Assembly: GCA_963932145.1 (NCBI GenBank)
Contig: OZ010613.1
Coordinates: 39,544,081-39,608,080, forward strand
From: Acanthosepion lycidas
Taxonomy: Eukaryota > Mollusca > Cephalopoda > Sepiida > Sepiidae
Reading direction: 5' to 3'
DNA length: 64,000 nucleotides
The notes beneath the pieces were generated by a model, which ran no database searches, had not been told where the DNA came from, and saw only the letters and a program-made list of their open reading frames with translations. Shown piece by piece: positions 61,499 through 64,000 of the stretch; the stretch's first letter is position 1, and each line of letters starts with the position of its first letter. The translations under genes and the position numbers were made by a program.

Positions 61499-61677
61499 AT
61501 AAGAGGTACATATAGAAGTCTCCTCGCTGTATAATTTTTACCCGCTACTGCTTTCTTTCGTTGGGTGTGAATTGACCAATAGAAACGAAGAATTCAGTGA
61601 CGCATGCTGGAAAATAAATTAACTTAGTTCCCCCCTCTTCCTTCCTATTTGTCTTTCACTTTCTTCGTGTATCTTTA

Positions 61678-61718
<41 letters not shown>

Positions 61719-62953
61719 AAAAATACAAACTATGGATGATTTCTTGACGCGTGTATAACCCCTTATCAAAGGACGATGTGAAACAATTGCTCTGGGTCCT
61801 GACCGATTAACTTGTTGGTAGTGATTCTTCTCAAAAAAAATTTTGGCAAACACTTATTATTAATTCGGTTGCATTCATCATCGTAGCTACAGAACTCTGG
61901 TATGATTAACCAGTTCTTTCGCAGCCACAATAAGTTATTGGTGTAATCACATTTCCCTTCCCAAAGAAAGTAGTAGTTTAAAAAAAAAAATTACTACATG
62001 ACTTCAAATAGGAATCGTAAGTGGCCTCAAGACGACCACGCTACCAACAGCTTGTAAATAAGAGAAAACATTGCGGGAAAGTCAGGCTGCAACATCTTTG
62101 TTTGCAAATGCATATATTCTTGTTTTTCCTAATTATTCTATTCTGATCCGGAAGGATTTACCATGGATTAATTTTCCGACAGCAAACTTAAAATCATATC
62201 ACAGCTTTATCTTGAAACATCAACAAAAATACAATATCCCAACCGTTTGGAATTTGGCGAAAAAATATTTTATAATTGAATCCATTCCGTTAAAAGAATT
62301 CATGGCCTCGGATTAAAATTTAAGTATGAATTTTATCATTATTGCTATTATGGAATTTGTTTATTTAAATAAAGCCTGTTCAAGAGATGTTTTATCTTGA
62401 GAATTAAACAGACTTTGAAGCCATTATCTTCCAGTATATTCAAACTTGGAAGGATTCTCTTATTTTCGTGGGTAAGTTTATGAAGAAAATTTAAGTTTGA
62501 AAAAAAAAAAAAAAAAAAATCCTTTTATTTAATTATTTTTATAAAAAAATTAGTCATTTTTTTTTCTTGTTTTCCTGTTTGTTTCTTTTCTTTTTTTTTT
62601 TTTTTTTTTTTTTTTGTTTTTCTTGAACCCATAAAAATATAATTTTTATTAACCCGTGGTAGCCTCCCCAAATAAAGTAATTCATAACTCTACATAATTC
62701 TTTTAAGTTTCGGACCGTTGTTGTAACTCTCTTCATGGGGGGGAAAATGTAATAATTATTGATAAGCTAATCTTGAATAACACAATTCCATTAAATGTCG
62801 TTTACTACATAGGATTTGAAACTTAATTACGGTGTCCTCATCCCGTCCACCTATCCCTAGTCGTACACCCCCCTCTACATCATTTTTTTTATCATCTTAA
62901 AATAACGGCTTCCAAGTGTAAGCCCCAAGTTACCCTACCGTGTATGTCTGGAC
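61226..62953. other. Upstream region of the bHLH gene
   Basis: Contains (GAAA)n at 61459..61498, A/T homopolymers at 61680..61718, 62500..62519 and 62590..62615, and no recognisable repeat family or gene. The frame at 62071..62316 encodes 81 residues without a known motif. I see no clear TATA box or transcription start, so the promoter cannot be placed; a 5' untranslated exon could lie here. Confidence 0.45.
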
Positions 62954-63523
62954 ATGGGAGACGATCTTCGGTCGGTATACAATAGTAAAACCACGTCCAG
63001 TGAGTCCAGCCACAAAAAAGCGAGAGAGGACGAGTGTGTGGCAACGAGCCACCAGGCGAATCTTCAAACCGATCCGGTCGGTGGCCTGTCTGACTGTAGC
63101 GAAAGTTCTTGGTCAACGGAAGATTCGTGTGGGACGGGCCGTAGTCACCCACACGGTAGTCGGAAGCGTAAAGGTTCACCCCCTGGGTCCTCTTCAGCGA
63201 CTGTAGTCTTACCTACTGCCTCTTCGCAAATTCCTAGACAACGGATGGCTGCCAACGCTAGAGAGCGTGATCGTACTCACAGTGTGAATACAGCCTTTGT
63301 TACACTCCGGACATTGATACCTACAGAGCCGGCCGACCGAAAACTGTCTAAGATCGAGACGTTACGGCTGGCTACTAGTTACATAGCACACCTCAACACC
63401 GTCTTAATGGTCGGCTCGGACTGTATTGACCAACCGTGCATAAAACACCAAGCCATGATACGTGGTCATGACATGCCGAAACCGGTATGCACCTTTTGTC
63501 TAAGTGCATCAAGAAACCGAACC
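62954..63523 (+). CDS. Scleraxis/TCF15 (Paraxis)-family bHLH transcription factor, first coding exon
   Basis: A nuclear DNA-binding protein that would dimerise with an E-protein (Daughterless/TCF3 type) and bind E-box DNA. In vertebrates Scleraxis acts in tendon and TCF15 in somites; a mesodermal or connective-tissue role here is inference. The exon encodes 190 residues from the ATG at 62954. Residues 1-94 are Ser-rich, with a basic RKRK patch at 70-73. The basic region [19 protein letters not shown] (about 97-115) carries the E-box-contacting ARERDR pattern. Helix 1, loop and helix 2 follow with [20 protein letters not shown] and [10 protein letters not shown] to about residue 151. The PVCTFCLS motif (177-184) is the family-specific C-terminal block (ICTFCLSNQRK in vertebrates). 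The open frame runs on to 63673, but AACC|GTAAGT at 63523/63524 is a strong donor near where vertebrate family members end exon 1. The remaining exon(s) lie beyond the window. Confidence 0.92.
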
Positions 63524-63713
63524 GTAAGTACCAAAACTTTTCTTTTTGTTTTTGTTGTTGTTTCTGTTTCAACGTTTTCTTCAGTGTTGAAATCGACGTT
63601 TAGGTGTTTAATAGAAGTGGGGGTGGTGTTTAAAATAAAAAAGTTTGGCCCCCCACTCAGAACTTATCGTTAATTTCAGCTTGACTACCGTTTACCGGGC
63701 ACGTTTTAGAATA

Positions 63714-63849
63714 GTGATTTTCCAAGCGTAGCTTAGATGTGGCACAAGGCCGAAATTAGGGGGCACCCAGTGAGGATCGAACTCACTACTCAGTCATAAT
63801 AGTTCTAACGAGACAAGCTTGTTAACCATTACACCGCCTCGAGATCCCC
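63714..63849 (-). mobile_element. tRNA-derived SINE family A in the first intron of the bHLH gene
   Basis: Minus strand: GAGGCGGTGTAATGGTTAAC (A box), GAGTTCGATCCTCACTGG (B box), GGCCTTGTGCCACATCTAAG, GCTACGCTTGGAAAATCAC. Intact, antisense to the gene, about 190 bp after the splice donor. It closely resembles the three tandem copies at 23340..23755. Confidence 0.9.
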
Positions 63850-64000
63850 CTGGGCACGTTTTAGAATATGCAGTAACGATTGATTTTTTTTTTTCTTTTA
63901 ACAAGAATTAAATTTCCTAAATTACAAAATGAATACCATGCACGAATAAAATTTTAAAATGTTAAAAGTTTTTTCAAAATTATATTTATAATTTGTATAC

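Noticed and set aside
62071-62316. 81-residue frame as an upstream exon or gene
   Set aside because: No recognised motif, no convincing splice sites or homologous pattern; kept as unassigned.

Overview
This 64 kb window is animal nuclear DNA and is almost entirely repeats. It is AT-rich, full of (TA)n, (CA)n, polypurine and poly(A/T) tracts, and has no bacterial-type coding density. The repeat set includes tRNA- and 5S-derived SINEs, LINE 3' ends, Tc1/mariner, Tigger/pogo-type and Penelope-like remnants, a solo LTR and palindromic MITEs. Together with a Scleraxis/Paraxis-type bHLH exon, this points to an invertebrate metazoan. A lophotrochozoan, probably a mollusc, is my best guess, but the species cannot be fixed from the sequence alone.

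Genes are few. The one gene I can name is a bHLH transcription factor of the Scleraxis/TCF15 (Paraxis) family. Its first coding exon (62954..63523, +) ends at a clean GTAAGT donor, and its first intron runs off the window. A 135-bp phase-0 open exon with plausible splice sites (27561..27695, +) is a second, unidentified candidate. Most other open frames lie in simple repeats or in decayed transposons.

Layout: 0-8 kb holds Tc1-like and mariner remnants, a dispersed repeat with inverted copies, a foldback element carrying a hammerhead-ribozyme fold, and a 1.5 kb A/T-only satellite. 8-16 kb holds long purine/pyrimidine tracts, tRNA SINEs, LINE pieces and a 5S-tRNA chimeric SINE. 16-24 kb has GC-rich tandem units, large inverted LINE duplications and three tandem SINEs. 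24-36 kb has MITEs, TG-rich minisatellite, a LINE reverse-transcriptase relic, and at 34.9-35.7 kb a tRNA-promoter/hammerhead element in tandem plus an inverted copy. 36-50 kb has a compound AT array, LINE ends, a Penelope-like RT fragment, a hairpin with a further hammerhead core, and a 1.37 kb solo LTR with intact 5-bp target-site duplication. 50-62 kb has nested DNA transposons, a SINE-derived tandem array and a long-TIR mariner foldback. The bHLH gene closes the window.

The most interesting signal is a set of hammerhead self-cleaving ribozyme cores. The best (35205..35247, minus strand) has all conserved core positions and all three helices. It lies downstream of tRNA-like A and B boxes and is repeated 309 bp away, so a transcript could be cut into a 309-nt unit as in schistosome Sm-alpha elements or retrozymes. 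Several weaker cores elsewhere also lie just upstream of (TA)n or (CA)n tracts. A second notable system is a family of nine hairpin MITEs whose termini closely resemble human MADE1/Hsmar1.
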